64,000 nt of DNA from Insolitispirillum peregrinum (GCF_042665255.1 NZ_JBHTCD010000001.1); one strand, 5' to 3'. Counted from the first letter of the stretch, positions 9,954 to 18,486 are shown. Numbers and translations are program-made. Notes: a model not told the origin generated them from the sequence alone.

Positions 9954-10469
9954 TTACTGCAGGACCGAAACGCCGCGGCGGTTCATGCTCCAGCACTCTT
10001 CCGAGGACTGGCCGCAAGCCGGACGTTCCTTGCCATAGGACACGACGCGCAGGCGCTGCGGGGCGATACCCTGGGCAGCCAGGAAGTCACGCACCGAGGT
10101 CGCACGACGCTCGCCCAGGGCGAGGTTGTATTCGCGGGTACCGCGTTCGTCAGCATGGCCTTCGATGACCAGGCTACGGTTCGGATAACGCTTCAGCCAG
10201 GCGGCCTGGTTGCGCAGGATGGCCTGCCCTTCCGGAGCCACGGTGTACTTGTCCAGACCAAAGAACACGCGATCGCCGACCACGGTCATGAACTCTTCGG
10301 CAGAACCCGGGGCCGGACCGTTCATCGAAGACGACGAACCACCCATGCCGCCAGCCGAACCGGAGTTCATGCCAGCGCCAGTCGCGCCACCGTTCTCTTC
10401 AGAAGCATTGGAGCAAGCGGCCAAAAGGGCAGCGACGGCCAGGGCCGGCAACAGACGACGGTACTTCAT
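9954..10469 (-). CDS. pal: Peptidoglycan-associated lipoprotein Pal
   Basis: Pal is the outer-membrane lipoprotein that binds peptidoglycan and links to TolB. The protein (171 residues from the chosen start) has a lipoprotein signal with lipobox LAAC (lipidated Cys19), a Gly/Ser/Met-rich linker (about 25-55) and an OmpA-like domain with the peptidoglycan-binding motif IEGHADERGTREYNLALGERRA. The start at 10469 has AGGGG five nt upstream and gives MKYRRLLPAL, a normal signal peptide; the ATG 21 bp earlier would add MEESRGK. It is separated from tolB by about 400 bp containing a strong terminator and a repeat, so it must have its own promoter. Confidence 0.96.
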   Translation of the reverse strand: MKYRRLLPALAVAALLAACSNASEENGGATGAGMNSGSAGGMGGSSSSMNGPAPGSAEEFMTVVGDRVFFGLDKYTVAPEGQAILRNQAAWLKRYPNRSLVIEGHADERGTREYNLALGERRATSVRDFLAAQGIAPQRLRVVSYGKERPACGQSSEECWSMNRRGVSVLQ

Positions 10470-10698
10470 TTTTCCCCTCGACTCTTCCATGTTGGGGTTA
10501 TGTAGAAAGCGCTGAAGGCTGCACAGAGGCAGCCCAGAACCTGTTTGGGATATAGGAATACACTGGCCTGAACCATGGCAGCCTCGGCCACCCGCAGAGG
10601 GGAACAGACAGCAAGGCCATAACCAGCACCCATGTGTCCCTTATACTTGCTTTCATCGAAGCCGTGAAGGCTCCTTTTTTTGCAATGCAGAGATACTC

Positions 10699-10802
10699 TA
10701 GACCAGCGTGCGTTAAATCTGACGCAGGCACGCTGGTCTAACCTTTTGTCGTGCCGCATTGTTGTTGCGAAAACCGGTTCCCACTTTTCGCACAATGCTC
10801 TA
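10699..10802 (+). repeat. Dispersed palindromic element, family B, copy 1
   Basis: This 104-bp element matches 39001-39104 with only 7 differences. Module one is a perfect 13-bp inverted repeat TAGACCAGCGTGC / GCACGCTGGTCTA (10699-10711 / 10728-10740). Module two is the hairpin TGCGAAAA / TTTTCGCA (10766-10773 / 10785-10792) with the loop CCGGTTCCCAC, ending in GCTCTA. A third, degenerate copy of module two is at 62545-62589. Confidence 0.9.
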
Positions 10803-10806
10803 AAGG

Positions 10807-10844
10807 AAAAGGACAGATGAAACCAACTGGCCATCTGTCCTTTT
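10807..10844 (-). terminator. Bidirectional rho-independent terminator after tolB
   Basis: AAAAGGACAGATG (10807-10819) pairs with CATCTGTCCTTTT (10832-10844), a perfect 13-bp stem with A/T ends on both sides. It begins 32 bp after the tolB stop and ends the ruv-tol transcript. Confidence 0.85.
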
Positions 10845-10875
10845 CAGATTTTACCCAGCCTGAACGGCAGGGATG

Positions 10876-12252
10876 TTACGGCAGAAGGGGCGACCATGCC
10901 GGGTCGGATGCACCCTGCGGGGTGGTCACGCGGCGTTCGTTGTAACCGGTCAGGTCAACAGTAAACAGGCGGGGCTCAGCGCCGTTGGCATCTTGACGGA
11001 AGAACGACAGCACACGCCCGTTCGGGGCCCAGGTCGGGCTTTCGACCAGGAAGCCGGACGACAGCATACGCTCGCCGCTGCCATCCGGACGCATCACGCC
11101 GATGTAAAACTCGCCGCCAGCCTTCATCTTGGTGAAGGCGATCAAATCTCCGCGAGGGCTCCACACCGGAGTGGCATAACGGCCATCGCCAAAGCTGATG
11201 CGATGGGGGTTGCTGCCATCGGCATTCATCACATAAACCTGCTGTGCACCGCCACGGTCAGAGTTGAAGGTGATCTGCTGACCATCGGGCGAATAGGACG
11301 GACTGGTATCAATCGCCGGGTGGTTGGTCAGCTGGCGGGTCCGGCGGGTGCGCAGGTCCATTTCATAGATGTCGGTGTTGCCGTCGGTCGCCATCGACAG
11401 GATCACCTTGTTGCCGTCCGGCGAGAAGCGCGGCGCAAAGGTCATGCCCGGGAAATCCCCCAGCAATTCCTGACGACCGGTGTCGATGTTGAACAGGTAC
11501 ACACGCGGCATACCGTTGTAATAGCTCATGTAGGTGATTTCCTGCGCCGTCGGGGAGAAGCGCGGGGTCAGCACCAGAGCACGACCGTCGGACAGATAGC
11601 GCAGATTGGCACCATCCTGATCCATGATCGCCAGCCGCTTGACACGTTCGGTCACCTTGCCGGATTCCGCCACATAGACGATGCGGGTATCAAAATAGCC
11701 ATCTTCACCGGTCAATTGCTTGTAGATGACGTCGGCAATGATGTGCGAGGCCCGGCGCCAGTTTTCCGGCTGGGTCACATAAGCCTGACCCTTGACCTGG
11801 GTACCGGCGAACACGTCCCACACGCGGAAGGCCAGACGCAGGCGGCCATCAGACTGCGGCTCGACCACACCCTGCACCAGCACCTGCGCGTTGATCGCAC
11901 GCCAGTCGGCAAAGTTCGGCTGTACTTCCAGATTCGGCAGGTTCTGGATGAAGGCCGACTTGTCCAGCGGCTTGAACAGGCCCGACCGTTCGAGGTCAGC
12001 GTTGATCACGCTGGCCACGTCGGCACCGACCCGTCCGGCATCGCCCGAACCGGCAAAGGCCGGAATGGCGATCGGCATCGGCTCGACCTTGCCGCGGGTA
12101 ATATCGATACGGACCTCGGCCTGGGCGGGGCTGGCCACAGCCAGCACACCCAAAGCTACGGCCACCAGTCCGGTCGCTGCCTTGCGGCGCAGCAGAGCCA
12201 GACCACGGAACAAAGCCAAGCCTTTCGGCGGCTGCTGGGAAAGCGCGGTCAT
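10876..12252 (-). CDS. tolB: Tol-Pal system protein TolB
   Basis: TolB is the periplasmic beta-propeller protein that shuttles between Pal and the TolQRA motor. From the chosen start it has 458 residues: signal peptide to ASPAQA (cleavage about 45), an N-terminal alpha/beta domain, and a six-bladed propeller with repeated SPDG motifs (for example PSYSPDGQQITFNSDRGG). The start at 12252 has AGGAAG nine nt upstream and yields a normal signal peptide. A GTG 42 bp earlier is open but gives a polar extension without a ribosome site. It is the last gene before a strong terminator, downstream of tolA. Confidence 0.96.
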   Translation of the reverse strand: MTALSQQPPKGLALFRGLALLRRKAATGLVAVALGVLAVASPAQAEVRIDITRGKVEPMPIAIPAFAGSGDAGRVGADVASVINADLERSGLFKPLDKSAFIQNLPNLEVQPNFADWRAINAQVLVQGVVEPQSDGRLRLAFRVWDVFAGTQVKGQAYVTQPENWRRASHIIADVIYKQLTGEDGYFDTRIVYVAESGKVTERVKRLAIMDQDGANLRYLSDGRALVLTPRFSPTAQEITYMSYYNGMPRVYLFNIDTGRQELLGDFPGMTFAPRFSPDGNKVILSMATDGNTDIYEMDLRTRRTRQLTNHPAIDTSPSYSPDGQQITFNSDRGGAQQVYVMNADGSNPHRISFGDGRYATPVWSPRGDLIAFTKMKAGGEFYIGVMRPDGSGERMLSSGFLVESPTWAPNGRVLSFFRQDANGAEPRLFTVDLTGYNERRVTTPQGASDPAWSPLLP

Positions 12253-12306
12253 CAAGGCGTTCTTCCTTTGGTTGCTCAAACTTTTTTCAAACACGGCGAC
12301 ATTACT

Positions 12307-13335
12307 TTATAGACGAGAGGACGGCGTAAAGGACAGCACCATCGTCTGGAAGGTGGCATACTTTTCCGTCGGATATTTCAGCGGGCTAGCCCGGCGCGTC
12401 GCACGAATGGCACCATCGGCAATCGCCCTGAATGCAGTATCGCTGTTATAGCGCGACTGCGATTCCGGTTCCAGCCGAACATCGAGCACACTGCCATCGG
12501 GGTTGATGGTGATGCGCAACACCACCACCATCGATTCGATTCCCTTGGCTCCCGGATCAAACGACCAGTTTTGTTCCACCTGAGCGCGAATCGCGTCCTT
12601 TTCACTCATTGTCGCCTGTGCGGCCAACGGCGCATTCTGGATGCGGGCCCCGGAAACAGCCGCCTGCGGTGCCGGATTGGCGGCAGCCTGCTGGGTGCTC
12701 TGCGGCGCTGATGCCGGAGCTTCCTTTTTACGGTATTTCTCGACGTCCTTCACCAGATCCTTGAACGGATCATCGTCATCCGGCTTTTTCTGGTCCTTTT
12801 TGGGATCGGCCTTGGGGTCGGTCTTTTTGGCCTCTTCCTTTTTCGGCTCTTCTTTCTTTGGTTCTTCCTTCTTGGGCTCTTCTTTCTTCGGCTCTTCCTT
12901 TTTGGGCGGAGCGTCAGGGGCCTTTTCCGGAGTCTTCTCGGGCTCGGGCTTTTTCGGCTCAGGCTTTTTCGGCTCTTCCTTCGGCTGCTCCTTGGGAGTC
13001 GGCGGCGGCGGTGGCGGTTCCTTGGCCGGAGGCGGCTTGACCGGCTCGGGCTTGACCGTTTCCTTCGGCGGCTCGGGCTTTTGCGGCTCGGGGCGCGGCT
13101 GCTCCTTGGGAGGCTCGGATTTCTTGATTTCGGGTTTGGGTTGCTCCTGCGGCGGCTCCTTGGTTTTCGGTGCCGGCGGCGGGGCAGCCGTCCGTTCTGC
13201 CACCTGAACCAGATCGACGACGATCGGAACTTCCTCGACCACCGGCGGCTCCGGCTGCATGAAGGGGAGTCCGATCGTCAGCAACAGGACGATCAGAAGG
13301 TGCAGAACAACGGAAAGTATCAGGGCGAATTGCAT
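12307..13335 (-). CDS. tolA: Cell envelope integrity protein TolA
   Basis: TolA spans from the inner membrane through the periplasm to Pal/TolB and transmits proton-motive force from TolQR. The 342-residue protein has one N-terminal membrane segment (about 3-23). A very long Pro/Lys/Glu-rich domain follows (about 28-210), including at least four tandem PKKEE units (about 145-170) and several KPEP-type repeats. The globular C-terminal TonB-like domain (about 240-342) contains VVLRITINPDGSVLDVRLEP. In E. coli the central domain is an Ala/Lys helix; here it is Pro-rich and probably extended. The 188-residue open frame on the opposite strand is a shadow of these repeats. Confidence 0.95.
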   Translation of the reverse strand: MQFALILSVVLHLLIVLLLTIGLPFMQPEPPVVEEVPIVVDLVQVAERTAAPPPAPKTKEPPQEQPKPEIKKSEPPKEQPRPEPQKPEPPKETVKPEPVKPPPAKEPPPPPPTPKEQPKEEPKKPEPKKPEPEKTPEKAPDAPPKKEEPKKEEPKKEEPKKEEPKKEEAKKTDPKADPKKDQKKPDDDDPFKDLVKDVEKYRKKEAPASAPQSTQQAAANPAPQAAVSGARIQNAPLAAQATMSEKDAIRAQVEQNWSFDPGAKGIESMVVVLRITINPDGSVLDVRLEPESQSRYNSDTAFRAIADGAIRATRRASPLKYPTEKYATFQTMVLSFTPSSRL

Positions 13336-13410
13336 GATTGTCAGAATCGCCGTTCAAAGACCCGGAAAAACCCAATGACAGACATCAGAGCTGTCCTTTT
13401 TGTCTCGGTC

Positions 13411-13442
13411 AGAGTGTTTCCTGTACAACAGGCAACACTCTA
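13411..13442 (-). other. Intercistronic hairpin at the tolR stop codon
   Basis: On the minus strand the tolR stop TAG (13440-13442) opens a near-perfect hairpin: AGAGTGTT (13434-13441) with AACACTCT (13411-13418), and an inner stem CCTGT/ACAGG around a 3-nt loop. No thymine run follows. It occupies the 104-bp tolR-tolA gap and could set relative message stability or translation of tolR and tolA. Confidence 0.6.
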
Positions 13443-13889
13443 TTTCTTGCTGGAAGGAGGACGGGTGATCAGCGCCGCCTTGGTAAAGCCGGACGAATGC
13501 AGCAACCCCAGAACTTCCATGACCTTGCCATAGTTGATCTGGTTATCGCCGCGCACATAAATGTGCGCCTCGGGGTTGGCCTTCATCACCGCCTGCAGAC
13601 GCGCGACCAGAGTCCCGTTGTCCACCGCCGTTTCCTGAATGTAGATCTGACCGTCGGCTGCGACCGAAATGGTCACTGCCTTGTTGTCAGGATCGCGGAT
13701 TTGCGGCGTTTTGGCGCTGGGAAGGTCAACATCAACGCCGGTGGTCATCAGCGGGGCGGTAACCATGAAGATCACCAGCAGCACCAGCATCACGTCAACC
13801 ATCGGGGTCACGTTGATGTCGGACACCGCCCGACGCCTGCGCCGCCCGCCGCCACGACCGCCGCCTCCCGATTGCATGGACATGCTCAT
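13440..13889 (-). CDS. tolR: Tol-Pal system protein TolR
   Basis: TolR is the ExbD/TolR-family stator subunit of the Tol proton-driven motor. The 149-residue protein has a cytoplasmic Gly/Arg-rich N-terminus, a single membrane helix (about 31-48) with the conserved proton-carrying Asp32 in the motif MVDVMLVLLVIFMVTAPLM, and a periplasmic domain. A GAGGAG ribosome site lies 9 nt before the start. It follows tolQ by 27 bp. Its TAG stop is the first three bases of a palindromic element. Confidence 0.95.
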   Translation of the reverse strand: MSMSMQSGGGGRGGGRRRRRAVSDINVTPMVDVMLVLLVIFMVTAPLMTTGVDVDLPSAKTPQIRDPDNKAVTISVAADGQIYIQETAVDNGTLVARLQAVMKANPEAHIYVRGDNQINYGKVMEVLGLLHSSGFTKAALITRPPSSKK

Positions 13890-13916
13890 CGCACGAAGCT
13901 CCTCTACCCGCGCCCG

Positions 13917-14639
13917 TTAACCGCGATCATCGAGCTGACGCGACAGGATCGCGCCAAACTCACCGGAGAAATTTTCCAGTCGCTGGGCATAGCGGTCCAT
14001 GTCCGAGGACAGCTTGTTATAGGCGATCACCGCCGGGATGGCGGCCACCAGCCCCAGAGCGGTGGCAAACAGGGCTTCGGCAATCCCCGGTGCCACGGTG
14101 GCAAGGCTGGTATCCTTGCTCATCCCGATCGAGTGGAAGCTGGTCATGATCCCCCAGACCGTTCCGAACAGCCCGACGAACGGTGCCACCGAGCCGGTCG
14201 AGGCCAGAAAGCCAAGGCGGCTTTCCAGACTTTCCATTTCACGGGTGACGGTAATCTGCATCACCCGGTCCAGACGCTGCGACAGGCGCACCCGCATGGT
14301 CGGATCACCATTGCCGTTGCCTTTCCCCGCCGAACGCCGCCATTCCCGCATGGCCGCAACGAACACCGCCGTCATCGGGTCAATCGGACGCGAGCCGATA
14401 CGGTCAAACAGCTCTTCCAGCGATCCGCCCGACCAGAATTTTTCTTCGAAAGCATCGGCCTTGGCCACCAAGGTCCGCATGCGCAGGAACTTGTGGATCA
14501 TGATCGTCCAACACCAGACCGATGCCCCGATCAGCGCCAGCATCACCAACTTGCCGATCAACCCGGCCTGCATGAACAGGCCCCACGGGGAAAGATCTGC
14601 CGCCATCTGCGCGGCCTGAGGAATCACACTCGGTTCCAT
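13917..14639 (-). CDS. tolQ: Tol-Pal system protein TolQ
   Basis: TolQ is the MotA/TolQ/ExbB-family channel subunit that forms the proton path with TolR. The 240-residue protein has three membrane helices: one N-terminal (about 20-40), and two after a cytoplasmic loop, the second pair carrying the family signature ASTGSVAPFVGLFGTVWGIMTSF and ALGLVAAIPAVIAYN. It lies 59 bp downstream of ybgC. The ybgC-tolQ-tolR-tolA-tolB order is standard. Confidence 0.96.
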   Translation of the reverse strand: MEPSVIPQAAQMAADLSPWGLFMQAGLIGKLVMLALIGASVWCWTIMIHKFLRMRTLVAKADAFEEKFWSGGSLEELFDRIGSRPIDPMTAVFVAAMREWRRSAGKGNGNGDPTMRVRLSQRLDRVMQITVTREMESLESRLGFLASTGSVAPFVGLFGTVWGIMTSFHSIGMSKDTSLATVAPGIAEALFATALGLVAAIPAVIAYNKLSSDMDRYAQRLENFSGEFGAILSRQLDDRG

Positions 14640-14698
14640 CTGCTCCGTCCGGACAACGTGCCCGGTCCCTTCGCCATCAAAAGAGAAACGCCATACAC

Positions 14699-15166
14699 TC
14701 AGGAAGCCGTCGCCATGACAGCCATTCCCTTCAGCAAACTGTCCCGCAAGTCGGCGGGGAAACGCACCGCCCGTCCCTGCGTCGTGATACAGGCAATCTG
14801 CACGGCGTAGTCCACCAGGACCTCGTCGCCCCGCAGAATGGTCTGTTCAAAGTCAAGTGACGCCCCGCGCAACTCAACCAGCCGGGTGCGCACGATCAGC
14901 ATGTCATCCAGTCGCGCCGGACGCCGGAAGTCTGCCGTGCATCGCCGCACCGCAAACGCCAACCCGCGCTGATCAAGAATGCTCTGCTGGTGGATGCCCA
15001 GCGCCCGGACGAATTCCGTCCGCGCCCGTTCGGCATAATTCAGATAGATCGAGTGGTACACAATACCACCAGCGTCGGTGTCTTCGTAATAGACCCGCAC
15101 CGGCAGATGAAATGCATTGTCCTGACTCCAGAACCCGACGGTCCACAGGCCATCAACAGCATTCAT
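14699..15166 (-). CDS. ybgC: Tol-Pal-associated acyl-CoA thioesterase YbgC
   Basis: YbgC is a hot-dog-fold thioesterase that hydrolyses acyl-CoA and is linked to phospholipid metabolism near the Tol complex. The protein (155 residues) contains the 4HBT catalytic motif YYEDTDAGGIVYHSIYLNYAERARTEF, with the Asp of DTDAGG as general base. The ATG at 15166 overlaps the ruvB stop (TGATG) and has GGAG 7 nt upstream; a GTG one codon earlier is also possible. Translation is therefore coupled to ruvB. Confidence 0.95.
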   Translation of the reverse strand: MNAVDGLWTVGFWSQDNAFHLPVRVYYEDTDAGGIVYHSIYLNYAERARTEFVRALGIHQQSILDQRGLAFAVRRCTADFRRPARLDDMLIVRTRLVELRGASLDFEQTILRGDEVLVDYAVQIACITTQGRAVRFPADLRDSLLKGMAVMATAS

Positions 15167-16236
15167 CACTCGTCTCCCTCTTCACCACGCCCGGCTCCTC
15201 GCAACAGGTCAAACTGCCCGCCGTCGCCACCATTCAGCAAACGGCGGGGCGGCTGCAGCCCCAGATGGGTAAAGCCCGTCACCGACAGAACCCGACCCCG
15301 GGGCGTGCGTTGCAGCATACCCTGTTGGATCAGAAAAGGTTCAATAACTTCTTCAAGGGTGTCCCGCTGTTCAGACAGGGCTGCGGCAATGGTATCAACC
15401 CCGACGGGTCCACCGGCATAATGTTCAGCTATACATTGCATATAGCGGCGATCCATCGCATCCAGACCGCGCTTGTCGACTTCCAGCCACTGCAAGGCAG
15501 CATCAGCAACAAAGGCATCAACCGGCAGGCGTTTGGCAACGGTGGCGAAATCCCGCACCCGGCGCAGCAGCCGCCCGGCCACACGCGGTGTCCCGCGTGA
15601 GCGACAGGCGATTTCTCGCGCCCCATCTTCGGTGATGGGCACATCCAGTACACGGGCACCACGGCGCACGATGGCCTCCAGCTCCTCTGGCTGATAGAAA
15701 TTCAGCCGGACCGGAATTCCGAAACGGTCACGCAGTGGCGTGGTCAGCAACCCCGAGCGGGTGGTGGCCCCCACCAGGGTGAACGGTTGCAAATCAATCC
15801 GCACGCTGCGCGCAGCCGGACCTTCCCCGATGATCAGGTCCAGCTGGAAATCCTCCATTGCCGGATACAACACCTCTTCTATGGCAGGATTGAGGCGATG
15901 TATCTCGTCAATGAACAAAACGTCGTGTGGTTCAAGGTTGGTCAGGATCGCCGCCAGATCACCAGCCTTGGCAATCATCGGCCCCGACGTTCCCCGAAAA
16001 CCAACCCCCAGCTCCCGCGAAACAATCTGGGCCAGCGTGGTTTTGCCCAACCCCGGCGGGCCGTGCAGCAGCACATGGTCCAGCGCCTCGCCACGGGCGC
16101 GGGCGGCCTTGATGAACACCGACAGGTTTTCACATGCCTGCCGCTGGCCGATGAAGTCATCCAGCACCTGCGGGCGGAACGACGCCTCGATATCTTCAGG
16201 GCGAGGCTTGGGCGAAACCAGACGCTCTTCATCCAT
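15166..16236 (-). CDS. ruvB: Holliday junction branch migration ATPase RuvB
   Basis: RuvB is the hexameric AAA+ motor that drives Holliday-junction branch migration with RuvA. The 356-residue protein has RPQVLDDFIGQ near the N-terminus, Walker A GPPGLGKT (59-66), Walker B with DEIH (110-113), sensor 1 GATTRSGLL and the C-terminal winged helix ending GRVLSVTGFTHLGL. A 15-20 residue acidic/Gly tail follows. It begins 3 bp after ruvA and overlaps ybgC. Confidence 0.97.
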   Translation of the reverse strand: MDEERLVSPKPRPEDIEASFRPQVLDDFIGQRQACENLSVFIKAARARGEALDHVLLHGPPGLGKTTLAQIVSRELGVGFRGTSGPMIAKAGDLAAILTNLEPHDVLFIDEIHRLNPAIEEVLYPAMEDFQLDLIIGEGPAARSVRIDLQPFTLVGATTRSGLLTTPLRDRFGIPVRLNFYQPEELEAIVRRGARVLDVPITEDGAREIACRSRGTPRVAGRLLRRVRDFATVAKRLPVDAFVADAALQWLEVDKRGLDAMDRRYMQCIAEHYAGGPVGVDTIAAALSEQRDTLEEVIEPFLIQQGMLQRTPRGRVLSVTGFTHLGLQPPRRLLNGGDGGQFDLLRGAGRGEEGDE

Positions 16237-16239
16237 GGT

Positions 16240-16887
16240 TTACAGCCCCTTCCCCAGCTCTTTCAGGGCGGCGGAAATGGCTTTCTGGACGCTGATCCCG
16301 CCACCGGCATCGGCAACCACCTGCGACACCGCCGCAAAAGCCTCGGACCGCCCATAGCCCAGATTGACCAGCGCCGACAGCGCATCCTCGACCACCTGCC
16401 CGGCCTGTGGACCGCTATCCTTTTCCGGTGGCAAAGCCATCTCGCCCCTCACCGGAGCCACCACCATCGGAGCAGGCCCAACCGCAAGGTTGGCCGCCTT
16501 GTCCTTCAGTTCCGAGACGATCCGCGCCGCCAGTTTGGGGCCGACACCAACCGCACGGGCAAAGAAGGCCTTGTCCTGCGCCGCCAGCGCATGGGCCACC
16601 TGATCCGGCTGCCCGACCGACAGGATCGACAGCCCGACCTTGGAGCCAACCCCCTGCACGGTGGTCAGCAAGCGGAAGCAGGCCTTTTCTGCCGCACTGA
16701 GAAAGCCGAACAGGGTGATCGCGTCTTCGCGCACCTGCGTTTCGATCGACAACGAGACAGCCTCGCCCACCACCAGCCGCGACAGGCTGCGGCTGGAGCA
16801 ATGGACCAGATAGCCAACGCCGTTGACATCGACCACCACCCAGTCTTCCCCGATGCTGTCGATCAAACCCTTCAGCCTGGCAATCAT
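16240..16887 (-). CDS. ruvA: Holliday junction branch migration protein RuvA
   Basis: RuvA binds the Holliday junction as a tetramer and loads RuvB. From MIARLKGLIDSIG (16887) the protein has 215 residues, close to the family norm, with an OB-fold N-terminal domain, helix-hairpin-helix motifs (VQGVGSKVGLSIL and VGVGPKLAARIVSELKDK) and a C-terminal RuvB-binding three-helix domain after a Pro/Ala linker. The longer open frame to 16995 lies inside ruvC and is rejected. The start overlaps the ruvC stop by 4 bp (ATGA). Confidence 0.96.
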   Translation of the reverse strand: MIARLKGLIDSIGEDWVVVDVNGVGYLVHCSSRSLSRLVVGEAVSLSIETQVREDAITLFGFLSAAEKACFRLLTTVQGVGSKVGLSILSVGQPDQVAHALAAQDKAFFARAVGVGPKLAARIVSELKDKAANLAVGPAPMVVAPVRGEMALPPEKDSGPQAGQVVEDALSALVNLGYGRSEAFAAVSQVVADAGGGISVQKAISAALKELGKGL

Positions 16888-17444
16888 CCGCGCGTTCCTT
16901 TTGTGCGTGGCGTCTTTTTCCCGGACAGCATAGCCCCGTCGCGGGCCAAAGCCGCCGCCACCGTGCGCACCGAGGCCCGGTGATGGGCGTGGCAAATGGC
17001 CACCGCCAGCGCATCGGCAGCATCCGGGGTGGTGGTCAGGCAGCCCGGCAGCAGGGTGCGGATCATCATCCCCACCTGATCCTTGGATGCCGTCCCGGTC
17101 CCGACCACCGCCTTTTTGATCACCGTCGGCTGGTATTCCGCCACCGGCAGCCCGGCCATCGCCGGGGCCAGCATCACCACTCCGCGCGCCTGCCCCAGAC
17201 GCAGGGTGGAGGTCGGATTTTTATTGACGAAGGTTTCTTCGACCGCCGCTTCGTCGGGGGCATAGTCGGCAATCACCGCCTCCAGCCCGCGATAAATCTG
17301 CATCAACCGCTCGGCCAGTGACAGGGAGGCCGTGCTGTGGATCGCGCCATCGGCCAGGGCGCGCAGACGGTTGCCGTCCACCTCGATCACACCCCATCCG
17401 GTATGCTGTAGTCCGGGGTCAAGCCCCAGAACCCTGATCACCAC
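16884..17444 (-). CDS. ruvC: Holliday junction resolvase RuvC
   Basis: RuvC is the homodimeric endonuclease that cuts Holliday junctions. The 186-residue protein starts MVIRVLGLDPGLQHTGWGV, with catalytic Asp9. It has the conserved EETFVNKNPTSTLRLGQARG segment and the C-terminal acidic residues in PDAADALAVAICHAHH. It lies downstream of yebC, separated by a 101-bp gap with a hairpin, and overlaps ruvA, giving a ruvC-ruvA-ruvB unit. Confidence 0.96.
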   Translation of the reverse strand: MVIRVLGLDPGLQHTGWGVIEVDGNRLRALADGAIHSTASLSLAERLMQIYRGLEAVIADYAPDEAAVEETFVNKNPTSTLRLGQARGVVMLAPAMAGLPVAEYQPTVIKKAVVGTGTASKDQVGMMIRTLLPGCLTTTPDAADALAVAICHAHHRASVRTVAAALARDGAMLSGKKTPRTKGTRG

Positions 17445-17467
17445 GATAGCCTCTCTTTGCGGCGGGT

Positions 17468-17529
17468 TATCTTTTCATCCATGGCATGTCAGCCCGCCCG
17501 CCATGGGGCGGACAGGCTGATAAAAGATA
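17468..17529 (-). other. Hairpin between yebC and ruvC
   Basis: Nested inverted repeats: outer TATCTTTT/AAAAGATA (17468-17475 / 17522-17529), middle TCAGCC/GGCTGA (17489-17494 / 17515-17520) and inner CCGCC/GGCGG. It starts 17 bp past the yebC stop. No T-run follows directly on the minus strand, so it may be an attenuator or a decayed terminator. Confidence 0.5.
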
Positions 17530-17545
17530 GCAAAATCGTCAGAGA

Positions 17546-18286
17546 TTACGAGCTGAGACGCTCCATGATCTCGTCCTGGATATCAAAGTTGGCGGTCACG
17601 CGCTGCACGTCGTCGTCGTCTTCCAGCGTGTCGAGCAGCTTGAACAGGGTCTTGGCAGCCTCTTCATCGACTTCGGCGCGGTTCAGCGGACGCCAGTCCA
17701 GACGGGCGGTATCCGGCTCGCCCAGCTTGCTTTCCAGCGCGGCGCGCACGTCGTTGAAGTCTTCCGGGCTGCAATAGATGTTGTGGGCTTCGTCGTCGCT
17801 TTCGACATCGGCGGCACCGGCTTCAATCGCCGCTTCAAAGATGTCATCCGGCGAACCGACGTCGGCCTTGAACGCCAGATAGCCGACGCGTTCGTAGTTG
17901 AAGGTCACCGGGGTCATCGACCCGCCCAGCTTGTTGAACGCCGCACGAACGTTCGAGGCGGTACGGTTGCGGTTGTCGGTCAGGGCTTCGACGATGATCG
18001 AAACGTTGCCCGGACCCATGCCTTCGTAACGCACTTCTTCGTAGTTGTCCGCCGAGTCACCGCCCAGCGCGCGCTTGATGGCGCGATCAACGTTGTCCTT
18101 GGGCATCGAGTTCTTGCGTGCTTCGGCAATCGCCGCCCGCAGGCGCGGGTTGGATGTCATGTCCGAACCGCCGGTCTTCACCGAAACGGTGATTTCCTTC
18201 GCCAGCTTGGTAAACAGCTTGGAGCGCTTCGCATCCTGAGCGCCCTTGCGGTACATGATGTTTTTAAACTGTGAATGACCAGCCAT
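17546..18286 (-). CDS. YebC/PmpR family transcriptional or translational regulator
   Basis: The 246-residue protein matches the YebC/TACO1 family from its first residues (MAGHSQFKNIMYRKGAQDAKRSKLFTKL), through ARKNSMPKDNVDRAIKRA, to the acidic C-terminal domain with EDDDDVQRVTANFDI. Family members were first described as DNA-binding regulators; newer work assigns some of them to relieving ribosome stalling. The upstream TTG would add three residues; ATG at 18286 gives the canonical N-terminus. It is commonly found next to ruvC. Confidence 0.95.
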   Translation of the reverse strand: MAGHSQFKNIMYRKGAQDAKRSKLFTKLAKEITVSVKTGGSDMTSNPRLRAAIAEARKNSMPKDNVDRAIKRALGGDSADNYEEVRYEGMGPGNVSIIVEALTDNRNRTASNVRAAFNKLGGSMTPVTFNYERVGYLAFKADVGSPDDIFEAAIEAGAADVESDDEAHNIYCSPEDFNDVRAALESKLGEPDTARLDWRPLNRAEVDEEAAKTLFKLLDTLEDDDDVQRVTANFDIQDEIMERLSS

Positions 18287-18430
18287 TCCAAACAAACCCT
18301 ATTGCTCAGGCACCCGACCACGGGCAAGCCAAAGAAAATGAACAGTGGCCAGAACGGCGATGCATCAGCCTGTTCCGGCGTCGGCGCACTATGGCAGGAA
18401 CACCCCCTTGCCGACAAGGGGGCATAACGC

Positions 18431-18471
18431 AAAAGCCCGCCGCCCCTCGGTCAAAAGGGCAGCGGGCTTTT
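18431..18471 (-). terminator. Bidirectional terminator after lipA
   Basis: AAAAGCCCGC (18431-18440) pairs with GCGGGCTTTT (18462-18471), plus an inner GCCC/GGGC pair. It starts 15 bp after the lipA stop and separates the pdh-lipA transcript from yebC. Confidence 0.88.
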
Positions 18472-18486
18472 ACCACGGACAGAAGA

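Larger units (their letters stand above)
10470..10875. other. tolB-pal intergenic region (406 bp)
   Basis: This stretch holds the tolB terminator (10807-10844), a family B repeat (10699-10802) and, by elimination, the promoter of pal. No convincing -35/-10 pair was found by eye. Open frames here are short; the longest (10466-10834, minus) translates the repeat and is not a gene. Confidence 0.7.

Noticed and set aside
10466..10834. 122-residue minus-strand open frame in the tolB-pal gap
   Set aside because: Most of it translates the family B repeat; the same peptide pattern appears from the other copy at 38858-39193.
12826..12910. Short tandem repeat that could be CRISPR-like
   Set aside because: It is an in-frame KEEPK-type coding repeat of TolA without spacers.
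12641..13207. 188-residue plus-strand open frame opposite tolA
   Set aside because: It is the antisense of the Pro/Lys/Glu repeats of TolA, giving a Gly/Ser/Phe low-complexity translation without ribosome site.
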